Shown piece after piece: positions 50,330 through 51,323 of a DNA stretch of 51,323 nt. Under the pieces are notes generated by a model. That model was given only the letters and a program-made list of their open reading frames with translations. It was not told the origin of the DNA and did no database searches. Within the stretch, counting starts at the first letter, position 1. The number at the start of each line of letters is the position of its first letter. Origin of the DNA: Bryobacterales bacterium (lineage in GTDB: Bacteria > Acidobacteriota > Terriglobia > Bryobacterales > Bryobacteraceae); assembly GCA_020847975.1 (NCBI GenBank), contig JADLBD010000125.1, positions 1-51,323 on the forward strand. The letters are read 5' to 3'. The translations under genes and the position numbers were made by a program.

Positions 50330-51323
50330 ATGCCCGGATCTGTCACCGTTTCCATCGTCACCTTCAACAGCCGGCGCTACATCCGCCGCTGTCTGGAGAC
50401 TCTGCTCGAGCAGACGCACCGCCCGGCGGCCGTGGTGGTGGTGGACAACGCCTCCCTGGACGGTACACGGCTGATTCTTGGGGAGTTCCGGGGCAGGATC
50501 CGGCTGATCCAAAACGAGCGCAACGTCGGATTTGCGGCCGGGCAGAACCAGGCGATCGCGGCCTCGCGGAGCGAATGGGTGCTGACGTTGAATCCGGATG
50601 TCCTGCTGAAACCCCGGTTCCTGGAACAACTGGTTTCCGCCGGAGAGCAGGATGGGAAGATCGGCACAGTGTGCGGTAAGCTGCTGCGAATTGGGCAGGA
50701 CTTCGAACCGTTGCCGGACCGGCGTCTCGACTCAGCGGGTATTTACTTTGTTCCGAATCTGCGCCATTTCGACCGCGGGTGGAACGAGCCGGATGACGGG
50801 CGGTTTTCGCGTCCTGAGTTGGTGTTCGGGGCGAGCGCCGCGGCGGCGCTCTACCGAAGGGAGATGATCCGCGACGTTTCGCTGACGGGAGCGTTCTTCG
50901 ATCCGGAGTTCTTCACTTACCGCGAGGATGCCGACGTGGCATGGCGGGCGCAATTGATGGGATGGCAGTGCCTGTACACTCCCGAGGCGTTGGCTTACCA
51001 TGTGCGGAGAGTGGTGCCGGGCAGCAGGCGGCCCAACCCCGCCGTTCTCAACATGCATTCGGTGAAGAACCGGTTTCTGATGCGGATCAACAACCTCACG
51101 GGAGACCTGTTCCAGCGGCACTGGTGGCCGATTCTCTCGCGGGACCTGTTAATAGCGGGCGGATGTCTGTTGAGCGAACCGGCATCGTTGCCGGCATTCT
51201 GGCGCCTGGCGCGGTGCCTTCCGAAGGCGATCGATAAGCGGCGCCAAATCATGCGGCGGCGCAGGGTGAGCGATGAGTACCTGGCCAGTTGGTTTCAGCC
51301 GGAGCCGTCGGCGCAGCCGGTGG
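50330..51323 (+). CDS. Family 2 glycosyltransferase (3' end beyond the window)
   Basis: The ATG at 50330 opens a frame that runs off the right edge (at least 331 codons). The N-terminus VSIVTFNSRRYIRRCLETLLEQ, VVVVDNASLDGTR, NVGFAAGQNQAI and LNPDVLLKP (the DxD-type metal site is NPD) identify a GT-A family 2 enzyme of the rhamnosyltransferase-like class, and FFTYREDADVAWRAQLMGW is its acceptor-side signature. It likely adds a sugar to a surface glycan. No strong ribosome site is visible. It is divergent from the ECF operon. Confidence 0.9.
   Translation, partial: MPGSVTVSIVTFNSRRYIRRCLETLLEQTHRPAAVVVVDNASLDGTRLILGEFRGRIRLIQNERNVGFAAGQNQAIAASRSEWVLTLNPDVLLKPRFLEQLVSAGEQDGKIGTVCGKLLRIGQDFEPLPDRRLDSAGIYFVPNLRHFDRGWNEPDDGRFSRPELVFGASAAAALYRREMIRDVSLTGAFFDPEFFTYREDADVAWRAQLMGWQCLYTPEALAYHVRRVVPGSRRPNPAVLNMHSVKNRFLMRINNLTGDLFQRHWWPILSRDLLIAGGCLLSEPASLPAFWRLARCLPKAIDKRRQIMRRRRVSDEYLASWFQPEPSAQPV

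Noticed and set aside
1..51323. tRNA, rRNA, CRISPR array or insertion sequence
   Set aside because: I looked for cloverleaf-type TTCGA arms, regularly spaced direct repeats and transposase motifs and saw none that hold up.

Overview
The window looks like chromosomal DNA from a high-GC member of the Acidobacteriota, most like the Bryobacterales/Solibacter group. This is inferred from the gene repertoire, because there is no rRNA here to place it. The clues are two very large Oar-type (carboxypeptidase-regulatory-domain) TonB-dependent receptors, many exported hydrolases with Tat or Sec signals, a DUF1080 / TIM-barrel isomerase / SDR sugar operon, a Tat-linked gluconate-dehydrogenase-subunit-3 plus GMC oxidoreductase pair, and a 'STGP..GKA..NA' family protein of the kind repeated in these genomes. 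Several genes appear to start with TTG. I see no tRNA, rRNA, CRISPR array or intact insertion sequence.

Layout. 1-5.7 kb: a truncated membrane-anchored protein, a CYTH-domain protein, the sugar operon (DUF1080 > TIM-barrel isomerase > SDR), an unrecognised 270-aa protein, and an outer-membrane barrel gene broken by a one-base frameshift. The barrel gene is the last member of a cupredoxin > HD-GYP phosphodiesterase > barrel operon (8.1-4.65 kb). 8.2-9.8 kb: an exported S10 carboxypeptidase. 9.8-12.6 kb: hrcA-grpE-dnaJ, preceded by an inverted repeat with CIRCE geometry (9-N9-9) but a non-CIRCE sequence. 12.7-14.7 kb: a Cys-rich exported protein, an atypical CcmH, an exported Mn-type superoxide dismutase and a CusF-like copper lipoprotein. 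14.8-18.4 kb: the first TonB-dependent receptor.

18.4-20.6 kb holds a translationally coupled pair, an AlbA_2/ATPase protein and a ParA-type ATPase, which is my best candidate for an undescribed system. 26.1-20.6 kb (minus strand): an Omp85-like protein, a DUF4390-like protein, an NtrY-type kinase, an NtrC-type regulator and a degenerate SpoIIE-type phosphatase form one envelope-signalling operon. 28.6-26.3 kb: penicillin acylase, with a decayed parDE toxin-antitoxin remnant just upstream that appears in no long ORF. 28.9-37.0 kb: an M20 peptidase, the Tat-linked oxidoreductase pair, a mutarotase-like protein, an exported nitrilase, a PQQ-type propeller with inserted EF-hands, and a P1/S58 aminopeptidase.

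37.0-38.9 kb is a gene-poor, lower-GC stretch with a zinc-ribbon membrane protein. 38.9-43.7 kb: the repeated-family protein, metX-metW, a BON-domain protein, a tiny membrane protein and a sialate O-acetylesterase. 43.7-44.7 kb: a protein with the His-Gly / Cys dyad pattern of caspase-like (clan CD) peptidases. 50.2-44.8 kb: an ECF sigma factor, a zinc-finger anti-sigma factor and the second TonB-dependent receptor, which together form a signal-controlled uptake operon. A family 2 glycosyltransferase runs off the right edge.
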